DNA of 64,000 nt. Origin: Rhizopus arrhizus. Taxonomy: Eukaryota; Mucoromycota; Mucoromycetes; Mucorales; Rhizopodaceae. Shown here in pieces: positions 23,771 through 35,347 of the stretch. Where the stretch lies: positions 456,501 through 520,500 of the forward strand of contig JAKZZE010000005.1 in assembly GCA_024220505.1 (NCBI GenBank). The letters run 5' to 3'. A program made the translations under genes and the position numbers. How positions within the stretch are numbered: the first letter of the stretch is position 1; each line of letters opens with the position of its first letter. The notes under the pieces were generated by a model. The model was not told the DNA's origin. It saw only the letters and a program-made list of their open reading frames with translations, and did not search any database.

Positions 23771-25566
23771 TTATTGTGGAAGTATTTTTCTTCTTTGGGA
23801 ATTGACAACGTTTGTAACATGTTGTATATCTTGCCCTGTTCTTTTTATCATTTTCTCTAATTCAATCATTTGATAATCCAATCTGTCCTTGGAAAGCACC
23901 AACCAATCATCTTGTTCACTGTCTTCATTGGATACAATCGTGTGCCAAATAGAGTTGTCATGGTTATGAAATTGATTTAATCTTTTATCAACACGGGCCA
24001 TCTTTGTTGCCATGTAAATATTAATGACAACCATGATAGACATACAGATAACAATCAACTGGGTTGAATTAAGCAATCCTGCTTTTTTAATAGTCGATTG
24101 TCTTTGTAGTATGTGGGACTGCTTTAATGGTTTTTTAACCACAGTTAATTTATGTCTTCTTTTTTTGGATTCATTGTGATTTGGTTGCTGCTGCTGATGC
24201 AAATATTTGTTGATGGCTAAATCTAAATTCTTGTAATAATTTTGCTGTCCATCAATGGATGCCTTTTCAATTGTAGCTAAAACGAATTTATGAATACATG
24301 TCATAAAAATAAATTCACTTACATTTCAGCCAAGATGATTTAGTAAACTCCACGAGTACAGTGACCAGCACACGTACTTGCCTTTGTCCAACATATGAAA
24401 TACATGTTCGCGTTTTGACTTGAAATGAGCCACCAGATGGTACATTGGGTGTTTGAGTCACAGTTAATTGTGAGATATAATCATTGATGTCCAAATGCAT
24501 CATGTCTTCTTTTAAATAGCATTTCGTCGATTTTGGTCCAATCGATCCACCCAAGTATTTAATATAAGAAGATTCACGTGTGTACTCGACTCCTTCACAC
24601 TCTTCTACTTTTGTCCACTGACCAATAGAGACTTCAGTACTCTTCTCTACCTCAGATAGGAATTGATGCATAAAGTTACTATTATATAATAAATGATACA
24701 AGGTCTCAATGGTCGTATCATAAGTTTTATCCATCACCACAGTAGGGAAATGTTGATCATTCTTACTACATTCACACTCAGTTTCGGTTGGCATCGTTTT
24801 ATCACTTGATTGAACCACGATTGGTGATGGAGCTGGTTGTTGATTGTCTGATGAATTGGATAAGACTGAATCATTGTCTTCTGTAGATGATAAAGAAACT
24901 GTTTCTGTAATCGTTTTGTGATTAGCTGAACGAGAAGCTTTCCATAATTCTATCATTCGATCATAAGCATGATCCCGTGATAAGAACGAAGCAAAAAAGT
25001 GCTATTTAATTCAGTAATAGGATGGTAAATAAGAAAAGTGGTTTACCTTGGAAGTAGCAGTGGATATAAGGATAGCATTGGGTATAAAAATAGCAGTTGA
25101 CCTCTTTTCAATCTCCTCAATGTCAGCAAATGCAATGACCAACTAAATAAACATAAGCATTTCTTGTATTCAATCAATTTATGCTTACATTTGTTATCCA
25201 ACCAAATATATTTGCATTAAAACAAATGTGGTTCTGTGAGATATAAACACGTCCCTGAAGCAATATTTCCTTTTGAAGTGCACAGCCATAATCTATTGCA
25301 TTATAAGTAAATGTAATTTATTATCTATTCCTACCTTCAATTAATCTTTCTTGGTCTGGTATACTTCTAAACAATACATGAAAATCTTGGTTTCTTTTAT
25401 CGTTTGCATATTTTTCTTCATCCAATTTTTTAGTCTTTGATTTTAAATTTGGAAAAGATCTTTGTGTCATAAGTATTGGTTTATCTTCAAATGAATCTGT
25501 TGAGTCAGTTGAAAAACTTGAACGTCTTAATGTAGGTAACGAACGATTCATATCACTGTCAATCAT
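23771..25566 (-). CDS. GRAM-VASt membrane protein, Lam/Ysp sterol-transporter family
   Basis: From an ATG at 25566, the N-terminus is Ser-rich, then a GRAM domain spans several exons (DYGCALQKEILLQGRVYISQ, FNANIFGWITN, AFADIEEIEKRSTAI). A Ser-rich linker leads to a VASt/StART-like domain (MDKTYDTTIETLYHLLYNSNF, ECEGVEYTRESSYIKYL, VLVTVLVEFTKSSWLK). A single membrane helix is at LIVICMSIMVVINIYMA, followed by a short C-terminal helix. This is the arrangement of yeast Lam/Ltc and animal GRAMD1 proteins, which sit in the ER at contact sites and move sterol from the plasma membrane. Exon limits between 25060 and 25330 are approximate. Confidence 0.85.
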
Positions 25567-25748
25567 ATTAAATAAAAAGAAAGAAAAGGTAAAGGAAGGA
25601 AAGAAAGAGTACACTTTTTTTTTTGACTCCTGAAATTAAATAACAAAATAAAAAGAGGAGAAGCAAGGGAATTTGCATCAAATAACCAAAAATAGATTTT
25701 GTCTTAATTTTAAATGACCGCTTTTTTCTTTCACTCTTTCATTTCTTT

Positions 25749-26788
25749 ATGGCAGCTAATTACTGGGCTTCTACACAACAGTAAATAGGTTCAATCATAC
25801 AATATAAAGCTAACACTAATAAAAAAGGAATTGCTGGATACAAGATCGTTGGACTTTAGCAACAAGTAGACAAGAAGATTTAAACTATCTTTCAGATACT
25901 GATTATGTAAAGCTTCGAATCTGGTTTTGTCACTGTAAGCACATACAGATAATTATAAATGTATATTTGTTGATCTAACTGTATTTTTTTTTTTTTTTTT
26001 TTTGCTAGTAATTCAAAAATTAGCAAAGAGATTACAATTAAGACAACAAGTCATTGCTACAGCCATTGTTTATTTCAAGCGATTTTATATAAAGTACTTT
26101 TTTTGTTTTTCTTGAATCCATTTATTAATGTCTTGATTATAGCAATAGCATCAGGTCAACAGATCCTTTACTTGTCCTGGTTACTTGTGTTTATTTAGCA
26201 ACTAAAATCGAAGAATGCCCTGTACATATCAAAATGGTAACTCAAGAAGCAAGACATGCATTTCATGGTAACTTTTTTTTTCCATTGATTGTCACTATTT
26301 CCCCTTTTCCTCCTTTTGACTCTGTATGATACTTTATAGTTGAATTCAATGGATTTCCGTATGACAGTTCCAAAGTAGCCGAATTTGAATTTTATTTATT
26401 AGAAGAATTAGAATTTTATTTAATTGTCTGGCATCCTTACAGATCACTCACTCAAATTAGCCATGAGATAGGCATGCGTGAATCAGGCATACAATACGCA
26501 TGGTTTATCATCAATGATTCTTATCGCACGGATGTTTGCTTATTATACCCACCTCATCTCATTGCATTATCCGCTATTTATTTAACTGTCGTCTTGAATC
26601 AAGAGTCCATCTTTGCTGGAGATCATCAGCGAGATATGAAGCAGTGGTTTGCAGATTTAAATGTGGATATTCATGCCATTATAGAAATCAGTCAAGAAAT
26701 CTTGTCGATTTATGATGTATGGTCAGATTGGAAAGAAGAAAAGGCTCTTTTGCTTTATAAAGACTTTAGAAATAAACCGACCCTTTAA
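25749..26788 (+). CDS. SSN8: Cyclin C, Mediator kinase-module cyclin
   Basis: Exons 25749-25780, 25828-25934, 26009-26093, 26143-26267 and 26340-26788 join to 265 residues. The start [10 protein letters not shown] and the cyclin-box run [17 protein letters not shown] are typical of cyclin C, as are [30 protein letters not shown] and the second fold [19 protein letters not shown]. Cyclin C pairs with Cdk8 (Srb10) in the Mediator kinase module and represses or tunes RNA polymerase II transcription. The family usually has 250-320 residues. Divergent from the GRAM gene, with about 180 bp between the start codons. Confidence 0.92.
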
Positions 26789-26907
26789 GCCAATCATTGT
26801 CGTACGATCTATGATAAGCTGATCTTTAAAAAAGCAGTAATAACTCAAAAGCTTTTTTTTCATTTTTTTTTTTTTTTTTTTTTTTTTTTCATTTTTTCTA
26901 TTTTCTT

Positions 26908-28644
26908 ATGGTGTCATCATTTTCATTTAATAACAACCCAGAATATCCTTGGATTGTTCAAAAGTTTGGTGGAACAAGCGTTGGTAAATTTTTGGATAAT
27001 ATTGCCAATGAAGTTATCAAGTAAACTATTATTTTGCTTTTATGAATCACGACTTACATTCTTGTTATAGAGAATATGTCAAACAAAATAGATTGGTCGT
27101 AGTATGTTCTGCCAGAAGTGGAAAAGATAAACAGACCGGTACAACCAATCGATTGATTCGTGCTGCCAATGATGCCTTGAAACCAGGATCCAAGGAATAT
27201 TTAGAAATTATTCAAGCCTTATTGGATGATCATCTTGCTGCAGCTCAAGACATGATTCGTAATGACACCATCCGCCATGAATTGGAACAGGACATCAAAT
27301 TGGATTGTGATAAGCTCAAGGCATTTTTAGAAGCAGCTCAGATTATTAATGAAATATCTCCTCGATCCAAAGATATCATTATTGGTGCTGGTGAAAAATT
27401 AGCTTGTAGAATTGTGGCAGCTGTATTAAAAGACAGGGTAAGTTTAGATCATTCTTGTTTTATCATAGTAACTTACACTGCTTAACTAGGATGTTGATGC
27501 TCAATTTGTTTCCTTGGAAAATATTATTGATAGAGAATTTGATAAATTAGATCAAGATTTTTATGATTATTTAGCAAAGAAAATGGCTGAAGCTGTCATG
27601 CAATGTGGCAACAAGGTTCCTGTGGTTACTGGTAAGACAAGGATGATGATAGCAAACAAGAAACTGATGAGCATGAATAGGCTTCTTTGGTATTGTTCCC
27701 GGAAGTTTATTGACTTCTGTAGGTCGAGGTTATACCGATTTATGTGCTGCTTTGACTGCAGTCGGTTTACAAGCTGAAGAACTTCAAATCTGGAAAGAGG
27801 TCGATGGTATCTTTACAGCCGACCCTCGCAAGGTCAAATCAGCTCGTCTTTTACCCATCATTACTCCTGAAGAAGCATCCGAATTGACTTATTATGGTTC
27901 CGAAGTCATTCATCCCTTTACCATGGAACAAGTCATTCGTGCACAGATCCCTATTCGTATCAAGAATGTTGAAAATCCCAGGGGACAGGGCACCATTATC
28001 TTCCCTACCGATATTGTCTCCAAGGATGGTACAGCGACTCCTCCTCACTCTCCTCAAGTTTTGGCAGAGAATGGATACTTTTTGGATTTATCACGTAAAT
28101 ATCCTACGGCTGTCACGATCAAAGACCATGTTATTGTCTTGAACGTGCACTCGAATCGAAAGAGTGTCAGTCATGGGTTCTTTGCAAAGATATTTTCTAC
28201 GTTGGATCGATACGGTGTGATTGTGGATCTTATTTCCACTTCTGAAGTGCATGTCTCTATGGCATTGGGTGAAGATAATTTAGACAAAGATTTAGATCGT
28301 GTTATCAAAGATTTGAGAGAAGTTGGTCAAGTAAGTTGCCTTTTTTTTTTTTTTTTTTTTGGCTAATTTCATACTAGGTGGATGTGATCAAAGACTTGGC
28401 TATTCTTTCACTTGTTGGTAAACAAATGAAAAACTTGGTTGGTATTGCTGGTATGATGTTTAGTACCTTGGCTTCAGCTGGTGTAAACATTGAAATGATC
28501 TCTCAAGGTTCATCCGAAATTAATATATCTTGTGTCATTGATGAAAAGAGTGCAGTGACAGCCATGAACGTCATTCATGACCAATTACTAAGTAAAAGTA
28601 GTAAATTAGTTTTACCTTCTCTTAAAATAGCATTAGATTCATAA
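26908..28644 (+). CDS. HOM3: Aspartokinase
   Basis: Exons 26908-27020, 27071-27437, 27490-27631, 27681-28330 and 28378-28644 join to 512 residues. It phosphorylates aspartate, the first step towards threonine, methionine and isoleucine. The N-terminal WIVQKFGGTSVGKF is the kinase signature; VVCSARSGKDKQTGTTNRL, SVGRGYTDLCAALTA and EVDGIFTADPRKV build the active site. Two C-terminal ACT domains (TIKDHVIVLNVHSNRK and DLAILSLVGKQMKNLVGIAG) give the usual threonine feedback control. Length is close to yeast Hom3 (527). Located 119 bp after cyclin C on the same strand, with T-rich sequence in between. Confidence 0.94.
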
Positions 28645-29277
28645 TAAAAAGTACATGTACTATGTTACCTATTTAGATTGTCAATCGTCGTACATAGATA
28701 CTCGTATTACTACTACTTTTGTAAAGGACAAGTCTCTTGACATTGTAAATCTATTGGTAGATGTTTTTTTTATACCAGCAAACAAGTAGATTGATTCCAT
28801 AAAGTCATTTCTATCTTCACTTAAAAAATCCTTGTATTTTTATTTCATCTCAAATAACAATGTCAAGCAGGAAAATAAATGATTTTGAGGTTAACAACAT
28901 TAGCTAAATTCATCATGAACAAGCCTCCTATTATGAAAAGGTGGTTAATCATGGCAGAGCCAGACTCCAAAAGAAAAATTAAGATTCACGTCGATTCAAC
29001 TACTCCTAAAAAAAACCTTAGTTTATCTTATTCTCTCCTCCCCCTTTTTTTTATAACACTGTCGAAAAGACTATATCTAAAAAAAACTCTACAAGACACC
29101 GAAAATAATGAAAGGATAGGGAACAGAACGATTAATGAAAAGAAAAAAGCACTTTATATCTTGGACCCTTTACCATTAAAACCATTCTCGATCATGGAAC
29201 AGCAAAGTCCTTGAACAAAATGCCCTTGCCCAACCAAGGTGTCCAATGATTCTATTTTACCCAGTTTCCCTACAAAA

Positions 29278-29357
<80 letters not shown>

Positions 29358-29452
29358 TTGGGTGAATGTTTATTTTAAAAGCTTCTTAAACAACTCTTGG
29401 AACACTGCGAACACTAAAAACTACAGAAGCGAGTAATTCCCTGTCACAAGCA

Positions 29453-29483
<31 letters not shown>

Positions 29484-30905
29484 CCAAGAGGATGCTTTCT
29501 AGAACATTTTTCAAAGAAAAGCCTAGACCAGCCAAACTTTGGCTTCAAGTTGATATGAAATGAAAGAGGTTCATCAATTAAAAGCCCAATTGCTTGCACA
29601 ATCCACTTTTAGCATATTTAAAAATGCTCTTTAATCTTTTCAAGTTTGTTTTTTCAACAGACTGAGGATAAGTTTGCTGAAATTTATTCTACATATTTGT
29701 TTGCTAAATCTGTAAAAGCTATTTTGTATTTAATTTCCAAACTCATTTGCAAGACTTGAGCATGTCCTCTAACACTACGGAATTAGTGTTTTCATCAACC
29801 TAGTTCAGAAAAAAAAAATTATGGCAGTCATTTAAAATAGGTAGTCTATCCACGTGTCGATCACTTCTAGCTGCTCTCTTTATATAGCCTTAGGAGGTTC
29901 TCATTATCTTAGCCATCCAGCCTTGTGTTGTTTGATTGTTTATTTTTAAGAGCTATGGCGCAAAAAGAGCATTGTTTTTCTTTAACAAGAAAAAAAAAAA
30001 AGTTCTCTCCCAATGCCTTTATAAGATTTTTTTTTTTGTCTTTCTCTCGGATGGCTTGATGCCCGTGTCTATGTTAGAGTTTATGGCATCCACTATTGGG
30101 TATGTTTCACTGTCAATTTCCATTTAAAATTCTATAGCTTCATTATTGTCTTTATCAAACTGCTTTCCCAAACCATCATTTTATATAAGTTTATTCATTA
30201 CTAGTAGTTGAAATCTTGGATTAAAAAAGAACGTCTTTCTTTCTTCTATTTTTCTTCCAGTAAAGTGTAAAATGGGAAATGAAAAAACTGGATTTGTAAG
30301 ACCAAAGAGGATTAAACAGCGATTGTTTTTTGTCATACTTTGAGCTCTTTGCAATCACATTTAAGGTTGTAATAGACCTAATTAGTAATAGAAACAGGCG
30401 TTGATTTACATATAAAAGAAGGGGCCTAGATCAAGAAATCAAAAGAACACAAACTTTGGAAAATTAAAAAAGCTTTCAATCTGACTCTTAAAGAGGTGGC
30501 ACAAACCACTGAGGGAGAAACACATTCATTTTGGGCGTCTACTGGTTTTTTTTTTTTAAGCAACAGCAGATTTCAAGAAAGGTCCAGCTGGCTCATGCCC
30601 ATTTATAGAATGTGATTTGGATACATTTGTAATGTCAGGCTATGATTTTGAAATATGATTTTATTCAATTCTTGTAAACATTAAAAAGGTCAAGTTGTTG
30701 TAATCACTGATAAAGAGATCAAGAATATTGACTTTAAAGAAAGAATAAAACCTTCTTCCTTTTATTGTTGTAATCCGTGTGTTACTTTATAACTTTTTGT
30801 CCTACGATTTGATTTATTTTTTAATTGGGAATAAAAAAAAAAAAAAGGTTTTCTTTTTTTTTTAATTATTAAACGAGAGAGAAATATAAAAAAGAAGGAG
30901 AGATA
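28645..30905. other. Gene-poor spacer with very long T and A tracts
   Basis: Contains 74 consecutive T at 29280-29353, then about 100 bp later an A run of about 28 (29455-29482). Apparent ORFs here are low-complexity. No gene, RNA or mobile-element domain was recognised. Confidence 0.5.
29280..29353. repeat. Poly-T tract of 74 nt
   Basis: Uninterrupted T run, the longest in the window; its length in an assembly is unreliable. Confidence 0.9.
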
Positions 30906-31886
30906 ATGAAATGTTTAATAATTTCATTCATTACTTTATTATTCACTTTTAATATAAATGCAGAAAGTAAAATAATAATAATAATTATGTTCAATTGATT
31001 TACATAAAAAAAAGATTGTGCAAAGACTTGTTCACCCAGTTGTTCAAGTGGAACAGTTTGTATTGTAGGAACTATGACCAGTCAAGGTGTTTGTCCAGAA
31101 CCAAAATGTATGCCACCTCATGCAATAGGATTGTCAGACACAAGTAACTCAAATTCAGATAATTCATCCAATGCTGGTCTCATTGGTGGTCTTGTTGGAG
31201 GTCTTGTCGGTGGAGGAGCATTGATGGCTAGTGTTGGATTTCTTTTGATTCGACATAAACGAAAAAAGAACAAGATTCCACTTGCATTAAGAAAGAATAT
31301 TGCCAATAATCACAGCAAGAGAAATATACCTTCACTTCGACAACAAGAAGAAATGATTGAATCCAATCGAAATGTAAAAATCATTTTTTTTTTCTTTGCC
31401 CTCTTTTACTCATTCTATTCGTCTTTTTAGTCAAAAGTCGTGTCAGGAGTGATACCCGTTGCTTTTATACCGCCTTCTTCACGTGCTCAAAGCTCAATAC
31501 TGGACAGCGACCGACATACGAGTGTTTCAACCTTTGCTTCTACTCAAAATGGTAACTTTGGAAATAACCCATTTCAAGACAATCATCATCCTCACAATTA
31601 TTTAGGTGGTGCCAGTAGACGAACATCAGCAGAGTCACACATCGAACAAGCACATGCCATCGTACAGGCCACTCAAGCCATCAGAGCAAAGCCTCAGATC
31701 ATGCGAGTCAATACAGTCAAGGTAGAAGATAGTCTCAGTCGAAGCTCATCTTTTAAAAAGACATTGAAACCAGAAGAAGATGATCCATTCGACGATAAAA
31801 ATAAAGCTTCAGCAAGTAAACCAACAGACAGCGTTCTATCATCTGCAGCTGATGGTGAAATCACTATCTTCTGGAATGGTTCATAA
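30906..31886 (+). CDS. Opy2-like single-pass membrane protein
   Basis: A signal peptide (MKCLIISFITLLFTFNINA) is followed by a short Cys-rich ectodomain (CAKTCSPSCSSGTVC...GVCPEPKC) of the kind found in the Opy2 N-terminal family. A Gly-rich membrane helix (AGLIGGLVGGLVGGGALMASVGFLLI) then leads to a basic stop (RHKRKKNK) and a ~190-residue disordered cytoplasmic tail with Ser-rich phosphorylatable stretches (SLSRSSSFKK) and an acidic PEEDDPFDD motif. Introns lie at 30967-31014 and 31375-31430. Opy2 anchors Ste50/Ste11 to the plasma membrane in the osmotic-stress (HOG) pathway; the assignment rests on Cys spacing and layout, not on tail similarity. Ends TIFWNGS. Confidence 0.65.
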
Positions 31887-32701
31887 TTCCCCTTTCTCTC
31901 TCTCTCTCTCTCTTACTCTCTCACATCTCTACTTTCCTTTCGTCTCTTTTTCAAGAATTCATTCCTTTATAAACACACACACACATGCCTACTTTTATTA
32001 TCATGAATTATATTATTTAAATCCGAGGAATCTTTTCTTTCAAACAATAGCATTTAGAATACTTTTTAAACAAAAAAAAAAAAAAGTAGTAATAAAAAAA
32101 TCTATTCTCTCTTTTTTTTTTTTTTCTTTTTTTTACCGCTCTTTGTTCTGTATGACTTATAAAAAAAATGGATGCTTGATTTCCAAATTTGGAATGATCT
32201 TTTTTAAAGACAAGAACATGATACATTTGTGTGTTCCCAGTCATTTTTGGCAAGTAGAAAAGTTTACAAAAAATAGTTTTTCAACTATGGCCACTTTCTT
32301 TAGTGAAAAATTGAATCCCCTTTCAGATCCCTTTTGACAAACATTATTTGCATCTTTTTTTTTTTTAAAAATCACCTTCAACTCTTTGAATTGCTCTCTT
32401 TATTCGACAGTCGATTAGAAAAGTGGATTGGGTTTGATATGAATTCTAAGAAAAAAAAACATTATCCAAGACATTTATTCATCTTGTTTAATAAATTATC
32501 ATTGTTATCATCAACGTGTATTTAAAGAGCCAATTAATTTTTTATTAGCAGTGATTTTATAAATATTGAATCAATTTCCCCCTTTCAGACAAGATTCATA
32601 CCCGTTGTTTCTCTTCCAATAATACGTAACGCATAATTCTGAACACGAACAGTATTTGTCAACTAGAGAAGTCTATTAGAATCATCTATAAAAGAATCGC
32701 A
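31887..32701. other. Convergent 3' region, low complexity
   Basis: CT and CA repeats (31890-31990), T and A runs. Carries 3' ends of the Opy2-like gene and RAD7. Nothing else recognised. Confidence 0.4.
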
Positions 32702-34499
32702 TCATCTTCTTCTTACCAAATGACATCCCCAAACATAAAGATTTCTTAATGATTTACATTGCGTCACTAACTTTTGAAGCACAAAATCATCCATGGCTCG
32801 AACAAATCCACAGTCAAGATCAATCAACTCACGGCAGCCTATTTCTTCTTGTACCAGATTTTCAAGTCCTTGAGGTGTCAATCGCTCTAAGCTGTGAATA
32901 TTTAAATAGGTCAGTGTCTTGCCCGAGTGACGAACGATGGCCTTCAAGGATTCATCATCCAACAAGATACAGCGAGAGAGATCCAGGTGGCTTAAACCCG
33001 ATGACTCCCAACGATCAAAGAATTCAACCACAGTCTCGGCCGTGAGCTGTTCGCATTGTTCCAAGTTTAACTTCTTAAGGCCTTTACAGTACTTCATGAT
33101 ACCTTCCAACAAGACCTCGTCCGTGAGATCATAGAATCCTCGAAGACTGAGTTCAGTCAAATTAGGTCCGATTTCTTTCAGCATCCCAATCAGATCACTT
33201 CCTTTGACTGATTGATGCTCGGTTGAAGGCCAGGCAAGTTCGAGTTTTTGTAATTTCTTGAGTTTGGCAACATGTACCAACCAGTTCGTGTCCAACGGAC
33301 CCAATTGACCCAAGTTGAGTGATTGAAGGTTAGGACAATGTTTGGTCAAGGCTTCCATGCATTCAAGGTTAAATCGATTCGAGTGGCGAAGTCCAAAGCC
33401 TTCAAGACGGGTATTCATCTTTTCAAAGAAACCGATCCAGGTCTCCTTTGTGATCAGAAAGGCGCCCGAGAGAAACAAGGATTTTAGATTGTGTAAACGT
33501 TCTTGATAAAGATCAAGCACTTTATCCTGAATCTGTCCACAGTAGATGAGCTCTAATCTTTCCATCCTTGGACAAAAGTGAGCTATGTTCATCAATGCGG
33601 TCTCATCCATGTCTTTAAATGTATCATTAGTAATATATCACAAAGAATGATAAATATTTACTTGTGCAGTCAAATAAAGAAAGGGTTTTTCTGTAAGGTT
33701 CCATGAATAACCTTGATGTTTGATTATTGAGCTTTCGATTACGGGAAATGATCTTTGATAATTTTTCAAAGCTATCATCACTAATAACACCAAAGGCTTC
33801 CACTTCATCAATATATTCAGCAACAATCTATTACAACTTAATATCCAGCACAAAAAAGGGGGGAGAAGACTTGTTAAACTTACAGAAATACAAATGTCTT
33901 GGAGAGAAGGTACTTTGTCATGCGTTGATAACTGCTCCTTCTTTGTCACATTCAACTTTTTTTTTCTTGGTGCAACAGGCTTCTCGGATACCTTTCCACT
34001 CTTACAATCACCACAAATATTTTCTTCGTCCTCTTCTATCGTACGAGCAAATCGACTTTTACAAACGATACAAAACAAGATACGAGCACGGCCCTTGACC
34101 GCCTTTCTTGAACTAGAAGCAATTCCGTAATCATCGTCACTATCATCATCCGCTTCCTTCTTTCGTTTTTTGGACACTCTACCACTGCGAGTGGCATAAG
34201 CAACTGTTTGTTCCGTACTTGACTGCGCAGCAACAGTCACTTCTACAGTAGATTCAGTCTCGGATGTATTGGTGGTAGCAGGAGTTTCAGATCCACTTGT
34301 AGTAGTTGATTCTTCACGACGTGCTCTTCTACTACGATTTGGTACTTGAATACCTTGTTCCTATCATGAGGGAAATACTAAGTGCACACATACTAAAGAC
34401 TTGGTAAATAACACAAACCCTCAAGAAACTAGTCAAGGCAGACGTAGGACCTCTCACTCTGTTGGAAGATCCTTCTCCGTTATTATTGTTGCGACTCAT
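32702..34499 (-). CDS. RAD7: DNA repair protein Rad7
   Basis: The N-terminus (exon start 34499) contains RVRGPTSALTSFLR followed by EQGIQVPNRS, a hallmark of Rad7. Then comes an acidic/basic disordered stretch and a zinc-type segment with CIVCKSRF and ICGDCK. The remaining ~350 residues, from 33820 to 32702, are leucine-rich repeats (LERLELIYCGQI, LQSLNLGQLG, LTELSLRGF, LKKLNLEQCEQL, LSHLDLSRC, LRNLYVWGC). Rad7 with Rad16 forms NEF4, which recognises lesions in non-transcribed DNA in global-genome nucleotide excision repair and also acts as part of a ubiquitin ligase. Introns separate the N-terminal parts; their limits are approximate. Divergent from RPS12, 270 bp away. Confidence 0.88.
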
Positions 34500-34719
34500 A
34501 GCAAGTACCTCAAAGAAAAGAAAGAAAGAAAGAAAAAAATAAAAAAAAAAAAAAAAAAAAAAGAGGTCAAATAAGGATGCCAACTTGTCATGAATGGGTC
34601 AATTTCATTTGACCCTGAAAAAAAAAGTCCGCACATCCGGACTATGGAAGTTGCGCTCGATAAAGAAGTGAAGATGGCTGAACAAAGGAGATCCCCTTCT
34701 CTTTTCATCAATCGTTCAT

Positions 34720-34770
34720 GTATGTCCACCACTAACCATCCATCCATCCATCACCTAACGATTTATGTAG
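34720..34770 (+). other. Probable 5'-UTR intron of RPS12
   Basis: Starts GTATGT, contains CTAAC-type branch sites (ACTAACC, CCTAACG) and ends TAG directly before the RPS12 ATG. 51 nt, the same size as other introns here. If unspliced, it would leave an ATGTAG mini-ORF just before the start codon. Confidence 0.6.
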
Positions 34771-35253
34771 ATGTCCGACCACGAAGAAGTTATTGATAGC
34801 CAAGAAGTCGAAGTTGCTGTTGAAGCCACTTCTGGCCAAATGTCCGTTGAAGATGCTCTTCAAGAAGTTCTTCGTCGTGCTCTCGTTCACGATGGTCTTG
34901 CTCGTGGTTTGAAGGAAGCCGTTAAGGCTTTGGACAGGTAAAATGAAATAAAGAGTTTATGAGATACACAAACTCATGGAATGAATAGACGTCAAGCTCA
35001 CTTGGCCGTTCTCGTTGAATCTTGTACCGAATCCGAATACTTGAAGTTGGTTGAAGCTCTCTGTGCTGAACACAACATCAACTTGATCAAGGTCTCTGAT
35101 GCCAAGAAGCTCGGTGAATGGGCTGGTCTCTGTAAGATTGACCGTGAAGGTAACGCTCGTAAGGTCGTCGGTTGTTCTTGTGTTGCCGTCACCGATTTCG
35201 GAGAAGAATCCGAAGCTATGAACGTCCTCTTGGATTACTTCAAGTCTCGTTAA
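34771..35253 (+). CDS. RPS12: 40S ribosomal protein S12 (eS12)
   Basis: Exons 34771-34937 and 34989-35253 join to 143 residues, the length of yeast Rps12. The protein has an acidic N-terminus ([15 protein letters not shown]), then [27 protein letters not shown] and [25 protein letters not shown] and [14 protein letters not shown], which are strongly conserved in eS12. It is part of the small-subunit beak. Codon use is markedly C-rich at third positions (CTC, GTC, GAA, CGT) compared with neighbours, as expected for a highly expressed gene. A 5'-UTR intron is likely. Confidence 0.96.
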
Positions 35254-35347
35254 ATTCTTAGAGAAATAAAAAAAAAACGAATTGTGTGTAAAAGTAAATG
35301 AATATTTATTTATTTATTATAAAAACACTATGTAACTTGAAATGGAA

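Noticed and set aside
29239..29436. ORF of mostly phenylalanine (also at 47694 and 50071)
   Set aside because: It is a translation of a poly-T tract, not a gene.
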